A stretch of 24,574 bases of DNA from an uncultured Prevotella sp. (GCA_937916405.1 CALFUF010000006.1:1-24574); one strand, 5' to 3'; positions 6,727 through 14,691 are shown, counted from the first letter of the stretch. Notes: generated by a model from the sequence alone, not told the origin. Numbers and translations are program-made.

Positions 6727-7680
6727 CTATTTTTCGCCAACAATCAAGAGACAACGCCCCAAACCACGATTAACGACCTTGCTGGTGATGTTATAGGGGG
6801 CACCCCTCAAATAATTACGCAACTGACGTGCGAAAGCATCTGCATCCATCGCCATTCCATTTGGACGATAAATAGGTATTCTTACCTGGTCAAAAAGTAA
6901 ATAGTTCTCTGTACCATCACTCTTGCTGTAACGATGCTCTACCGTATTATCATGCATCCATTCATCAATCACCTCTGCTAATTCCTTCCCACTATATTCT
7001 GTCTCGAAATCAAGGTCTTGACCATTGTCCGGTATCTGCAACTCTATCACTACTTCCCGTCCTTTCTCCAGTAAATCGTCAAAATGCTCTCGCAACTGGG
7101 TAGTAAAGGGATCCATATGATTCTGTACCGCTTCCTCTATCAACACTGGTATCTCAGCGGAGAAGGAAGGAGCACCAGTTCCCTCGGCACCAGCCACTTG
7201 CTTATTGCTATACGCGTCCAGTCCACGAAGATTATAGGTGATGGAGCGTTTGGGACCATTGATGTTCACACCCCAGTCAACTTCTATGATAATGTCGGCA
7301 CGGGCCGTGCGGCGGAGACGATCAACAGGACTCTCCGCCAAGCCTGCTCCAGATGTCTTTGTACGCAACACACTATTCTCCTGACTGGTGCGCTCAATAG
7401 ACTTCAATGTCTGTGACATATCCTGTAAAGGGAATCCCCGTTCTGCCATGAGGGTATTGATTTTACCTATCACTGCCATCAATTCTCGGCTTGTCTGCAT
7501 GGCACGCTTATAATCCGGATAGGTCACAACCTCACCCATCACCTCCATCGACTCCATGCACCCGTTCTCGGAGCACCACACATCACTGGGCACTACCATC
7601 AACTTGGGTAGTTTTGCCTGTCCCATCATGGTAGTGGCGAGACTCAGCAATGCAATGACTGTATATATCTTCTTCATCAT
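6727..7680 (-). CDS. Exported DUF6175-like protein, third gene of the envelope operon
   Basis: 317 residues. The signal peptide MMKKIYTVIALLSLATTMMG is followed by KLPKLMVVPSDVWCSENGCM, which I recognise as the opening of the DUF6175 family of Bacteroidales. Other family-like blocks are INTLMAERGFPLQDMSQTLK, ESPVDRLRRTARADIIIEVD, then SITYNLRGLDAYSNKQVAGA, and a C-terminus GLGRCLLIVGEK. The phrase 'RADIIIEVDW' followed by a 'folrglDay..k.va' strand is the usual core of periplasmic lipoproteins that detect or report on envelope state, but no function has been assigned to the family. The first two codons are both ATG, so the start may be 7677. Gaps to its neighbours are 9 and 12 bases. Confidence 0.78.
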   Translation of the reverse strand: MMKKIYTVIALLSLATTMMGQAKLPKLMVVPSDVWCSENGCMESMEVMGEVVTYPDYKRAMQTSRELMAVIGKINTLMAERGFPLQDMSQTLKSIERTSQENSVLRTKTSGAGLAESPVDRLRRTARADIIIEVDWGVNINGPKRSITYNLRGLDAYSNKQVAGAEGTGAPSFSAEIPVLIEEAVQNHMDPFTTQLREHFDDLLEKGREVVIELQIPDNGQDLDFETEYSGKELAEVIDEWMHDNTVEHRYSKSDGTENYLLFDQVRIPIYRPNGMAMDADAFARQLRNYLRGAPYNITSKVVNRGLGRCLLIVGEK

Positions 7681-7692
7681 TTTCTTTTCATT

Positions 7693-8175
7693 TTATGGGA
7701 CCTGTGGAATAATCTTATCTTTTACCAGCTGTTCACGGAGTTTCGGACAAAGGATACGGACGGTAACACTCCACCGGGTTCCAAGACTACTTTGAACACT
7801 CTCACGTGACTTCTTCTTATTCTCATCTTTCAAGGATACAAAACTCTTGTACTTCCCTCCGTCAGCGAAGAACTTATTGAAATAGGCAGCATGACGCTCA
7901 CGGGCATTCACCTCTGTAATCATGGGACGTAGGTTACAACCGTCCATCCCTTCCTTTATCCCTTTAAAGAGGACATCCCTGACCGCATTCTTCATCGCCT
8001 GCTCCACAGCGTCTTTCTTTTTCTTGCCAAATCCCCAGGCACGTAATGTCTGCGACCCGTCCTCCTCGACCCCAAGACATTGGGTCTCAAACTCAACACG
8101 GGCTGATTGACCCACTTGTGCCTGGACAGCCAAGGATAACAGTGCGAGCATTGTTATAATAACCTGTCTTCTCAT
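7693..8175 (-). CDS. Small exported protein, LPP20-like, second gene of the envelope operon
   Basis: 160 residues with a signal peptide (MRRQVIITMLALLSLAVQAQ). The mature part has VEFETQCLGVEEDGSQTLRA, then DAVEQAMKNAVRDVLFKGIK, an aromatic stretch AAYFNKFFADGGKYKSFVSL, and a closing strand-helix RWSVTVRILCPKLREQLVKD. The 'A.e.A..nAv..vlf.G' helix is typical of LPP20/FlgT-N-like periplasmic domains. The gene upstream has the same blocks in the same order (VLFRG, an invariant cysteine, FF...GG, V.V....LRK.L), so the two are tandem paralogues. Cysteines at about 33, 80 and 143. Function unknown. Confidence 0.77.
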   Translation of the reverse strand: MRRQVIITMLALLSLAVQAQVGQSARVEFETQCLGVEEDGSQTLRAWGFGKKKKDAVEQAMKNAVRDVLFKGIKEGMDGCNLRPMITEVNARERHAAYFNKFFADGGKYKSFVSLKDENKKKSRESVQSSLGTRWSVTVRILCPKLREQLVKDKIIPQVP

Positions 8176-8186
8176 ATCTCTCGACT

Positions 8187-8675
8187 TTAAAAACCACTAC
8201 TTAGTTTCTTCACCACACCTGCTTTCTCCAAGTCTTTGCGTAATTGCGACTTTGACACATTCACAATACCTGTTACCACGAATTGCTTACCCTGTTTGAC
8301 TGTTTGCAAAGAACCTTCCACGATAGTACAATAGGACTCACAACCTCCACCAGTTTGGAAGAAAGGCAGGAAGAAATCACTATATTGCTGTTCAACAGTG
8401 GGGCTCCCAGCCAATGGCGGCTGCGAGACACAACCTTGACCACCACTATAACCACGAAATAACACACCATGAACGGCACAGCGTTTCAAGATGTTCTCAC
8501 CTATGTCTTTCTTGTTATCTACCACTGCCTTTACCCGGACTAAGGAATAACCTTGAGTCCCTGAGCCGGCACAACTAATCTCATAGTCAAAAGGCTTGTC
8601 TTTCTTCTTGGCATCCACTATCGTAACCGAACAGAGTATGAGCACAATTAAACATATCCAATAGTTTGTTTTCAT
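8187..8675 (-). CDS. Small exported protein, LPP20-like, first gene of the envelope operon
   Basis: 162 residues with a signal peptide (MKTNYWICLIVLILCSVTIV, cut near VDA). The mature protein is a paralogue of the next gene: YEISCAGSGTQGYSLVRVKA, then ENILKRCAVHGVLFRGYSGG, FFLPFFQTGGGCESYCTIVE and a final VVTGIVNVSKSQLRKDLEKA. It differs by having five cysteines in the mature part (about 35, 66, 82, 112 and 116), which may form disulphides in the periplasm. It is the promoter-proximal gene of the operon, 42 bases from a -7 box that fits the Bacteroidetes consensus. Function unknown. Confidence 0.77.
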   Translation of the reverse strand: MKTNYWICLIVLILCSVTIVDAKKKDKPFDYEISCAGSGTQGYSLVRVKAVVDNKKDIGENILKRCAVHGVLFRGYSGGQGCVSQPPLAGSPTVEQQYSDFFLPFFQTGGGCESYCTIVEGSLQTVKQGKQFVVTGIVNVSKSQLRKDLEKAGVVKKLSSGF

Positions 8676-8717
8676 TGTATCCTATTTTTACGTTAATAAT
8701 TACATCTTAGGTTATGG

Positions 8718-8749
8718 CAAAGATAACGCTTTTCTATCTTTCCCACAAA
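8718..8749 (-). promoter_or_regulatory. Promoter of the seven-gene exported operon
   Basis: Minus strand: -33 TTTG (8749-8746), 20 bases, then -7 TATCTTTG (8725-8718). This is a complete Bacteroidetes-type promoter, 42 bases before the first ATG (8675). Confidence 0.72.
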
Positions 8750-8776
8750 TGGGGAAAATGGAAGAATTACAATGAA

Positions 8777-8825
8777 AGGGATAATCATTCGTTAAGTCGT
8801 CAAAAAACGATGATAACAGGGATAA
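8777..8825. promoter_or_regulatory. Repeat-rich centre of the divergent promoter region, candidate operator
   Basis: AGGGATAA occurs at 8777-8784 and 8818-8825, 41 bases apart (about four helical turns). Between them GTTAAGTCGT (8791-8800) and ACGATGATAAC (8807-8817) form an imperfect inverted repeat around CAAAAA. TTCGTTAAG at 8788-8796 matches 8 of 9 positions of the LytTR half-site pattern as I know it. It lies between the two promoters, where a response regulator serving both would bind. Binding is inference. Confidence 0.35.
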
Positions 8826-8862
8826 AAAAATGTCGTATAACATCTGATAAAAGAAAGGATTT

Positions 8863-8893
8863 TTTGTTTATTTTATTTATTTTTGTATCTTTG
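8863..8893 (+). promoter_or_regulatory. Promoter of the histidine kinase / response regulator pair
   Basis: TTTG at 8863-8866, 19 bases, then TATCTTTG at 8886-8893: a full Bacteroidetes-type -33/-7 promoter. The -7 box ends 23 bases before the ATG at 8917, so the leader is very short. Confidence 0.75.
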
Positions 8894-8916
8894 CAAAAAA
8901 CTTACAACCAAACAAG

Positions 8917-10842
8917 ATGAAAGGTTGCTATTACTGTATCAAAATTTTCGTGGTATTCATAGGACTCGTTGCTTGCCAGCATAACGGAAGGTTTATGTCT
9001 CATCAGGAACTTTCCGACAAAGACAGCGACTCTATTTATATAGAACTATCTATACGTAACAACAAATTCTATGAAGCGTTTGCTGTTGACTCCTTTGTCC
9101 AGACAACGGAACGCATTCATCAGTATCTGCTTCGCAATGAAAAACGAATGTCCAGGGATCTGCAACTGCTACGTGTCCAGTGGATGATGGCTCGTGGTGT
9201 TTATTATGGTGCTTTGTTGGGACGAATTGACTCTGCCCTCGCCTATACAGAAAAGGCTGTCGAACTGATGGAACAGGAGAGGATGAACCCTGACCTGAGA
9301 GTCGTCGGCATGACGAACAAAGCGGACTTCTATCGCCAGATGGGGAAACTGGACCTTAGCGCAGATGGTTATATGCAGGCATTAGCTGTCGCAGACTCTT
9401 TTCAGACGACAACAGACAGCAAGATAGCCATTAGTTTGGGTATCAGTACCGTCTTTACTGCCATGGCGGATTATGGTAACAGCAAGAAATGGTTCAAGCG
9501 TTGTGAACAGTTACTGCCACAGATGAAGAAGGCTGATCAGTTCATCTATTACAATAACCTGGGGAATGACCACTATCTGCAAGAACAGTATCAAGAGGCG
9601 CTTCCCTGCTTCGAGAAAGCGGCATCTCTGGTGAGAGACGACCCAGACAAAACGTGGGACTACTATACGGCACGTGCTAATATCGCAGAGATCCTCATCA
9701 ATCTGAAAGACGCCAATGCTGCCAGACCTATCGTGGAAGAGGTAGACTCCTTCTATCGGAAGGTGAACTTCCCCATGTTGCTCTATTATATCGGAACCTC
9801 AAAGATTGAGTTGGCGTTGCTGGAGGGCAGGACCGCTGACGCTATCCGCATCATACAACAAGAGAACACCCCCGAGGAAATGATACCTACCGCCAAAGTC
9901 ATGCGACTGAAAGCGGTAGAGCAAGTATGGCAGAAGACTGGTAATTATGCTAATGCCTACCAAACACACCAGGAGATGCATGCGTTGAACGACTCTATCC
10001 AAACGGCAAACGTAAAGATGCAGATGAGTACACGACTCATAGAGTATGAGCATGATAAGCAACTCATGGAGCAAAGGCAGGAGATAGAACAAAGTAAGAT
10101 GACAAACCGGCTGGCATGGGTCTTGTTTATCACTGCCCTACTGGCTGCCATCTTGCTGTTCGTTCTTTATCTGATGCATCGAAGAAAGGGTCGTATACAG
10201 GCTCTGGAACTTCACCAACAACTGATCGAGACCCGATTGCGGAATACCCGAAACCGATTGTCCCCTCACTTTATCTATAATGCCTTGAACCACGAGATGC
10301 TTGCGCAGATGGATGGCAAAACGGTAAACTTTGAGACACTGACACAACTCCTGCGCAGAGGTGTCGACATGGCTGACACGCTGGAGATCACTTTGGAGGA
10401 GGAACTTGCTTTCGTCGACTACTATGTCACCGTTGAGGGGCAACAGATGGGTGACGACTTCCATTATGAGAAACTGATAGATGAGGATATCGACATGGCG
10501 AACGTAAAACTGCCTGCCATGACCATCCAGATATTTGCAGAGAACGCCATCAAACATGGGCTGCGTGGTATGAAACCACAGGAGGGAAAGAAACGTCAAC
10601 TCATCATCCATGCCAGCAGAAAAGAGAATGCCACCTTGGTAGAAGTGCTTGACAACGGTCATGGACTGAAAAACGATTTGAGCAATAGCAGGAAGACTGG
10701 TATGAAGGTTATTAGGCAGACCATCCAACTGCTCAACGAGAAGAATCATGTGCCCATCACCTTCGGAATAGGAAATTATCAACATGGTGAGGAGAGTGGA
10801 TGCCGTTCATGGATTCTCCTTCCCGATGAATATCAATTCTAA
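8917..10842 (+). CDS. LytS-type sensor histidine kinase with TPR sensor region
   Basis: 641 residues. The N-terminus has a hydrophobic segment ending LVAC (Cys20), a good lipobox, so the outer end of the sensor may be lipid-anchored. Residues about 45-360 are helical TPR-like repeats on the periplasmic side, for instance YNNLGNDHYLQEQYQEALPC at 212-231. A coiled coil precedes one membrane span at about 399-420. The cytoplasmic part is a LytS/His_kinase domain with RLSPHFIYNALN (phospho-acceptor His451), then an ATPase domain with AENAIKH (N box, Asn543), VLDNGHG (Asp579, G1) and KTGMKVI (G2). It autophosphorylates and passes phosphate to the response regulator encoded 11 bases downstream. The signal sensed is unknown. 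Confidence 0.92.
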   Translation: MKGCYYCIKIFVVFIGLVACQHNGRFMSHQELSDKDSDSIYIELSIRNNKFYEAFAVDSFVQTTERIHQYLLRNEKRMSRDLQLLRVQWMMARGVYYGALLGRIDSALAYTEKAVELMEQERMNPDLRVVGMTNKADFYRQMGKLDLSADGYMQALAVADSFQTTTDSKIAISLGISTVFTAMADYGNSKKWFKRCEQLLPQMKKADQFIYYNNLGNDHYLQEQYQEALPCFEKAASLVRDDPDKTWDYYTARANIAEILINLKDANAARPIVEEVDSFYRKVNFPMLLYYIGTSKIELALLEGRTADAIRIIQQENTPEEMIPTAKVMRLKAVEQVWQKTGNYANAYQTHQEMHALNDSIQTANVKMQMSTRLIEYEHDKQLMEQRQEIEQSKMTNRLAWVLFITALLAAILLFVLYLMHRRKGRIQALELHQQLIETRLRNTRNRLSPHFIYNALNHEMLAQMDGKTVNFETLTQLLRRGVDMADTLEITLEEELAFVDYYVTVEGQQMGDDFHYEKLIDEDIDMANVKLPAMTIQIFAENAIKHGLRGMKPQEGKKRQLIIHASRKENATLVEVLDNGHGLKNDLSNSRKTGMKVIRQTIQLLNEKNHVPITFGIGNYQHGEESGCRSWILLPDEYQF

Positions 10843-10853
10843 ACAACACGGTT

Positions 10854-11612
10854 ATGAACAAACAAAAACTGACCAGCGCTTATATCGTTGATGACAACCA
10901 AGAGGCTGTCGAGGTATTGGCTCGCATGCTGGAAAAGAACTACTCCGTAGATGTCGTTGGCACAGCCAACGACGCTGAGTCGGCTGCCAAAGGGATTATC
11001 GACAAAGAGCCAGACATCATCTTCCTTGACGTAGAGCTTCCTAATATGTCAGGACTGGAGTTCTGTAGTCTTATCCGCAGTGATATCAAGCCAGAAACAA
11101 AGGTTGTCTTCTATACGGGACATGATAAGTATATGTTAGAGGCTATCCGACGTGAGGCTTTCGACTACCTCCTGAAACCTGCTTCTGAACAGGAATTGGG
11201 ACAAATCATGACACGCTATTACGAGAACAAGTTAGCGAGTGTCCCCCAGATCATGCCTCGGGAGAATCTACGACTGCCCATCATTCTGGTAGTGAATTCC
11301 TTGAATGAACACCTGACCCTGCAACTGGAAGACATCGCTTTCTTCCGTTATAGTCAGGCACGTAAACTATGGGAAATCGTATGCACCGATCAGTCTTTCT
11401 ATATCTTACGACACAGGACCACGTCGGACTTGATTCTCAACTATTCCCCTGATTTCATACAAATTCATAAGCGATATATTGTGAATATAAACCATATCAA
11501 GATGATTCAGGATAATACTTGTATCTTGGCTGAACCGCTTGAGGATAATAGGGAACTCAAAATCAGCAAGAACTATCGAGCAAACTTAATGGCTGTCTTT
11601 TATTCTTTGTAA
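10854..11612 (+). CDS. LytTR-family response regulator
   Basis: 252 residues. The receiver domain (1-125) has all key residues: acidic pair Asp13-Asp14 (IVDDN), phospho-acceptor Asp59 (IIFLDVELP), Thr88 (VFYTG) and Lys108 (YLLKP). The C-terminal half (about 145-250) is a LytTR DNA-binding domain, with LQLEDIAFFRYSQARKLWEI, then FIQIHKRYIVNINHIK, the usual 'f.rihrs..vn...i' strand. LytTR regulators bind direct repeats of a short half-site upstream of their targets. It is the cognate partner of the kinase just upstream. The exported operon, divergent from the kinase gene, is the most obvious target, though this is inferred from position only. Confidence 0.93.
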   Translation: MNKQKLTSAYIVDDNQEAVEVLARMLEKNYSVDVVGTANDAESAAKGIIDKEPDIIFLDVELPNMSGLEFCSLIRSDIKPETKVVFYTGHDKYMLEAIRREAFDYLLKPASEQELGQIMTRYYENKLASVPQIMPRENLRLPIILVVNSLNEHLTLQLEDIAFFRYSQARKLWEIVCTDQSFYILRHRTTSDLILNYSPDFIQIHKRYIVNINHIKMIQDNTCILAEPLEDNRELKISKNYRANLMAVFYSL

Positions 11613-11637
11613 TCATCAATAATTAAGAAATATTTCG

Positions 11638-11722
11638 TACCTTTGAGATAAAGCTCGAAGGCACTCTCGTTCGAGAAAACTCAAATAATATTTGGTTTTC
11701 TTCTCACTTAATCGTACCTTTG
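11638..11722 (+). repeat. Promoter-hairpin-promoter element B, containing the rbfA promoter
   Basis: TACCTTTG occurs at 11638-11645 and 11715-11722, each preceded by a TCG or TTTCG. Between them GAGAAAACTCAAAT and ATTTGGTTTTCTTCTC form an imperfect hairpin, and CTCGAA/TTCGAG a smaller one. The design is the same as that of element A at 2203-2294. The second box with TTTG at 11691-11694 (20-base spacer) is a full promoter for rbfA, 24 bases before its ATG. Confidence 0.55.
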
Positions 11723-11746
11723 TCCCCGAAAAAGATACGAAAGACT

Positions 11747-12082
11747 ATGCAAGAGACAAGACAAAATAAGATTGCACGACTGTTGCAGAAGGAACTGAGT
11801 GTGATTTTCCAACAGCAGACTCGCAGTATGCATGGAGTGATGGTGAGCGTCACAAGGGTGCGCGTAAGCCCTGACTTGAGCATCTGCACAGCTCACCTGA
11901 GCATCTTTCCCAGTGAGCGTGGTGAGGAGATTATGGCAAATATCAACAAGAATGAGAAACAGATACGCTATGAGCTGGGGACAAGGGTGCGCTATCAGTT
12001 GCGCATCATCCCTGAGTTGCGCTTCTTCATTGATGACTCTCTCGATTATATTGACCATATCGATGAACTCTTGAAGGGTTGA
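11747..12082 (+). CDS. rbfA: Ribosome-binding factor A
   Basis: 111 residues from the ATG at 11747. A TTG at 11720 is in frame but lies inside the promoter -7 box. The sequence fits RbfA over its full length: N-terminal helix TRQNKIARLLQKELSVIFQQ, then HGVMVSVTRVRVSPDLSICT, the SIFPSERGEEIM turn, LGTRVRYQLRIIPELRFFID (the KH-type core with the R..P.L.F.iD motif) and a short acidic C-terminus. RbfA binds the 30S subunit during late 16S rRNA maturation and cold adaptation. Length is normal for Bacteroidetes. It is followed, through a tandem-repeat spacer, by a LolC/E-type permease gene on the same strand. Confidence 0.93.
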   Translation: MQETRQNKIARLLQKELSVIFQQQTRSMHGVMVSVTRVRVSPDLSICTAHLSIFPSERGEEIMANINKNEKQIRYELGTRVRYQLRIIPELRFFIDDSLDYIDHIDELLKG

Positions 12083-12110
12083 AGAATTGAAAAATTGAAG
12101 AGTTGAAGAG
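12071..12110 (+). repeat. Five 8-base tandem repeats between rbfA and the permease gene
   Basis: TTGAAGGG, TTGAAGAA, TTGAAAAA, TTGAAGAG, TTGAAGAG run without interruption, directly followed by GTGAAC, where the permease starts (12111). The array covers the last codons and stop of rbfA and supplies the purine-rich sequence before the next start. Confidence 0.6.
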
Positions 12111-13340
12111 GTGAACTTCCCATTCTATATCGCCCGTCGCTACCTCTTCTCAAAGAAGAGTACCAACGCTATCAATGTGATTAGCGGCATCTCCGTCGTA
12201 GGGGTTGCCGTCGCAACGATGGCACTGGTAGTGACACTGAGTGTGTTCAACGGGTTCCACGATATGGTGGCATCTCTCTTCACCCAACTCGATCCACAAA
12301 TCAAAATCACCCCTGTAAAGGGTAAGACGGTGGCTGCCGATGACTCCCTGTTAACCCAGATACGCCAGCTGCCACAAGTGGATGTGGCAACAGAGGTGAT
12401 GGAAGACCAGGCTCTTGCCGTCTATGGGGAACGGCAGGCGATGATACGACTGAAGGGTGTGGAGGATAACTTCGACAAGCTGACGCATATCCGTGAGGTG
12501 TTAGAGGGTGACGGGGAGTTTGAGTTACATGCCGCAGATATGAACTATGGTATCTTGGGGATGGGTGTCGCCTATCAGCTTGGGACTGGCTATACCTTTG
12601 AGCATCCTTTGAAGATCTATGCGCCAAGAAGGGAGGGACAGCTGAACATGGCGAATCTGCAGGAGGGCTTTGTGGAGGACGAGCTGTATTCACCTGGGGT
12701 TCTGTTCAGTATTAAACAAGGAAAATATGACAAGCGTTATATCATCACGTCAATAACCTTCGCCAGACAGTTGTTTGACCAACAGGGGATGCTCTCCTCG
12801 CTGGAGCTTCGCTTGAAGCCCGGTAGTGATTTCGAAGGGGTGAAAGCAGAGATGAAGGAGATTGCCGGCGACCGCTTTCTGGTGCGTGACCGTTATGAGC
12901 AGCAGGACGACACGTTCCGCATCATGAAGATTGAGAAACTGATGGCTTATATCTTCCTCACCTTTATCCTTGTCATCGCCTGTTTCAATATCATCGGCAG
13001 TATCTCCATGCTGATGATTGACAAGAAGAATGACGTGGTGACATTACGCAACTTAGGAGCCACAGACAAACAGATAGTGCGCATCTTCTTGTTTGAGGGA
13101 CGTATGATCAGTGTGATGGGTGCTGTGATTGGTATTGCCATCGGACTGTTGCTGTGTTGGTTGCAACAGCAATATGGCATCGTGCGCCTGGGACAGTCAG
13201 AGGGCTCGTTCATCGTGGATGCCTATCCCGTCAGCGTACACCCATGGGACATCATCTTTATCTTCCTCACAGTGATCGCCGTCGGCTTCCTCAGCGTATG
13301 GTATCCCGTACGCTATTTCGCCAAGCGCCTATTGAACTAA
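12111..13340 (+). CDS. LolC/LolE-family ABC transporter permease (lipoprotein release)
   Basis: 409 residues from a GTG start. The family N-terminus 'NFPFYIARRYLFSKKS' begins exactly there. The first membrane span is at about 20-45 (ISGISVVGVAVATMALVV), followed by a large periplasmic domain (about 50-275). Three spans close the protein, at about 280-303 (AYIFLTFILVIACFNIIG), 325-350 and 378-404. This is the FtsX/MacB-type topology of LolC and LolE, which with LolD release lipoproteins from the inner membrane for transfer to the outer membrane. Bacteroidetes usually have one such gene fulfilling both roles, and LolD is elsewhere. It ends 4 bases inside the stop region of murI on the opposite strand. 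Confidence 0.9.
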   Translation: MNFPFYIARRYLFSKKSTNAINVISGISVVGVAVATMALVVTLSVFNGFHDMVASLFTQLDPQIKITPVKGKTVAADDSLLTQIRQLPQVDVATEVMEDQALAVYGERQAMIRLKGVEDNFDKLTHIREVLEGDGEFELHAADMNYGILGMGVAYQLGTGYTFEHPLKIYAPRREGQLNMANLQEGFVEDELYSPGVLFSIKQGKYDKRYIITSITFARQLFDQQGMLSSLELRLKPGSDFEGVKAEMKEIAGDRFLVRDRYEQQDDTFRIMKIEKLMAYIFLTFILVIACFNIIGSISMLMIDKKNDVVTLRNLGATDKQIVRIFLFEGRMISVMGAVIGIAIGLLLCWLQQQYGIVRLGQSEGSFIVDAYPVSVHPWDIIFIFLTVIAVGFLSVWYPVRYFAKRLLN

Positions 13341-14173
13341 CCCAGAGTGATATTCTCGACTTTGACAGGCTCATGTAGAAAAATTTGAGCCTGTTCTTTG
13401 AACTTCTCGGGACTCTCCGTCGTGAGATAATGCACACTGCCACCCTGTGTGCAACGCTGCTCCACATCCGGATGACGCTGGAAATACTTTTGCAAGGCAC
13501 CAGCTACATATTCTCCTTGCGAGACAATACGGATACCACGAGGGATATACTTATGAATCTTAGGCAATAACAAGGGATAATGGGTACAACCTAAGATAAT
13601 GGTGTCTATCTCGGAATCCATACGCATCAACTGGTCGATGCGCTTCTTCACGAAATAGTCGGCTCCCGGGGAGTCGGCTTCATTATACTCCACTAAAGGG
13701 ACCCAGAACGGACAAGCGACACCACTGACCTGTATGTCTGGGAAGAACTTATGAATCTCCAGATTATAACTCTCACTGCGTATCGTCCCCTCTGTGGCGA
13801 AAATTCCCACATGACGGGAATGAGTCAGAGAACCGATAACCTCTGCCGTAGGACGGATGATGCCCAACACACGACGCTGTGGGTCAAGATCGGGGAGGTC
13901 ATTTTGCTGGATGGTTCGTAATGCCTTTGCGGAAGCGGTGTTACAACCTAATATCACTAAGTGACAACCCATCTCAAAGAGACGGACAACAGCTTGACGG
14001 GTAAACTCATAGACCACATCGAAGGAGCGCGTACCATAGGGGGCACGCGCATTATCTCCCAGATAGAGATAGTCATACTGGGGTAGCAACTGGCGGATGC
14101 CATGCAGAATGGTCAATCCGCCATACCCACTGTCAAAGACTCCGATGGGTCCTGGTTTACTCGATAATGTCAT
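13337..14173 (-). CDS. murI: Glutamate racemase
   Basis: 278 residues starting MTLSSKPG; an upstream in-frame start (14239) would overlap the preceding gene and add a non-homologous leader. Family motifs: GPIGVFDSGYGGLTIL (Asp14-Ser15), LGDNARAPYGTR, ILGCNTASA (catalytic Cys77) and TIILGCTHYPLLLP (catalytic Cys196). MurI makes D-glutamate from L-glutamate for peptidoglycan. It is the last gene of the uppS-bamA-Skp operon, 5 bases after the previous gene. It overlaps the end of the permease gene tail to tail: its TAG and the permease TAA share the CTAA at 13337-13340. Confidence 0.96.
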   Translation of the reverse strand: MTLSSKPGPIGVFDSGYGGLTILHGIRQLLPQYDYLYLGDNARAPYGTRSFDVVYEFTRQAVVRLFEMGCHLVILGCNTASAKALRTIQQNDLPDLDPQRRVLGIIRPTAEVIGSLTHSRHVGIFATEGTIRSESYNLEIHKFFPDIQVSGVACPFWVPLVEYNEADSPGADYFVKKRIDQLMRMDSEIDTIILGCTHYPLLLPKIHKYIPRGIRIVSQGEYVAGALQKYFQRHPDVEQRCTQGGSVHYLTTESPEKFKEQAQIFLHEPVKVENITLG

Positions 14174-14178
14174 TGCAC

Positions 14179-14691
14179 TTATTTCAATGCTTCCTGAACA
14201 GCTTCCGTCACGTCCTCGCCCATGCTGATATTCATCCAAGGCAAAGCATTCTGGTCGGTATTCACGATAAAAGCAAGACCACGAGAGCTTCCTACTCTTG
14301 CCAGCGCATCAGCAAGACGCGCTTTCAAAGGCTGCATAGCCTTCTCTCTTGCCTCGGCAAGCAGACGCTGACCTTCTTTCTTGAAAGCAATATTCTTGTC
14401 CAGAAGTTCTTGCAACTCACTCTGACGCTTCTGAAGAATCGTCTGGGGGAAGTCACGCTGACCGTCCAAGAACTCCTCATACTTCTTGTTAAACTCATCC
14501 TCTACCCGCTGCTGCTCTGCCGCATACTGCTCTTGTAACTGAGCCATACTACTCTCCACTGCGGCATAGTCTGCCATCGACTGGAGTACTGCATCATAGC
14601 TTAAGAAGCCAAATTTCAGCACCGGTGCCTCTGTCTGACCCGATGCTGAAAGGGTGATGACGGTTAATAATAAAAACAAAAACCGCTTCAT
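14179..14691 (-). CDS. Skp/OmpH-family periplasmic chaperone, third copy
   Basis: 170 residues. Signal peptide MKRFLFLLLTVITLSASGQ. The mature part has the OmpH pattern: a first strand KFGFLSYDAVLQSM, a long charged coiled coil (about 50-125, AQLQEQYAAEQQRVEDEFNK onward) and a return strand GLAFIVNTDQNALPWMN. Skp-type chaperones hold unfolded outer-membrane proteins as trimers and deliver them to the BAM complex, which fits the nearby bamA. It diverges from the other two copies: VLQSM replaces the usual 'i....pe/y', and the tail is less conserved. Confidence 0.88.
   Translation of the reverse strand: MKRFLFLLLTVITLSASGQTEAPVLKFGFLSYDAVLQSMADYAAVESSMAQLQEQYAAEQQRVEDEFNKKYEEFLDGQRDFPQTILQKRQSELQELLDKNIAFKKEGQRLLAEAREKAMQPLKARLADALARVGSSRGLAFIVNTDQNALPWMNISMGEDVTEAVQEALK

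Noticed and set aside
10138..10785. 215-codon minus-strand frame
   Set aside because: Antisense to the kinase catalytic domains, whose H, N and G boxes are all intact.
12307..12693. 128-codon proline/serine-rich minus-strand frame
   Set aside because: Antisense to the periplasmic domain of the permease; composition is typical of a reverse frame.
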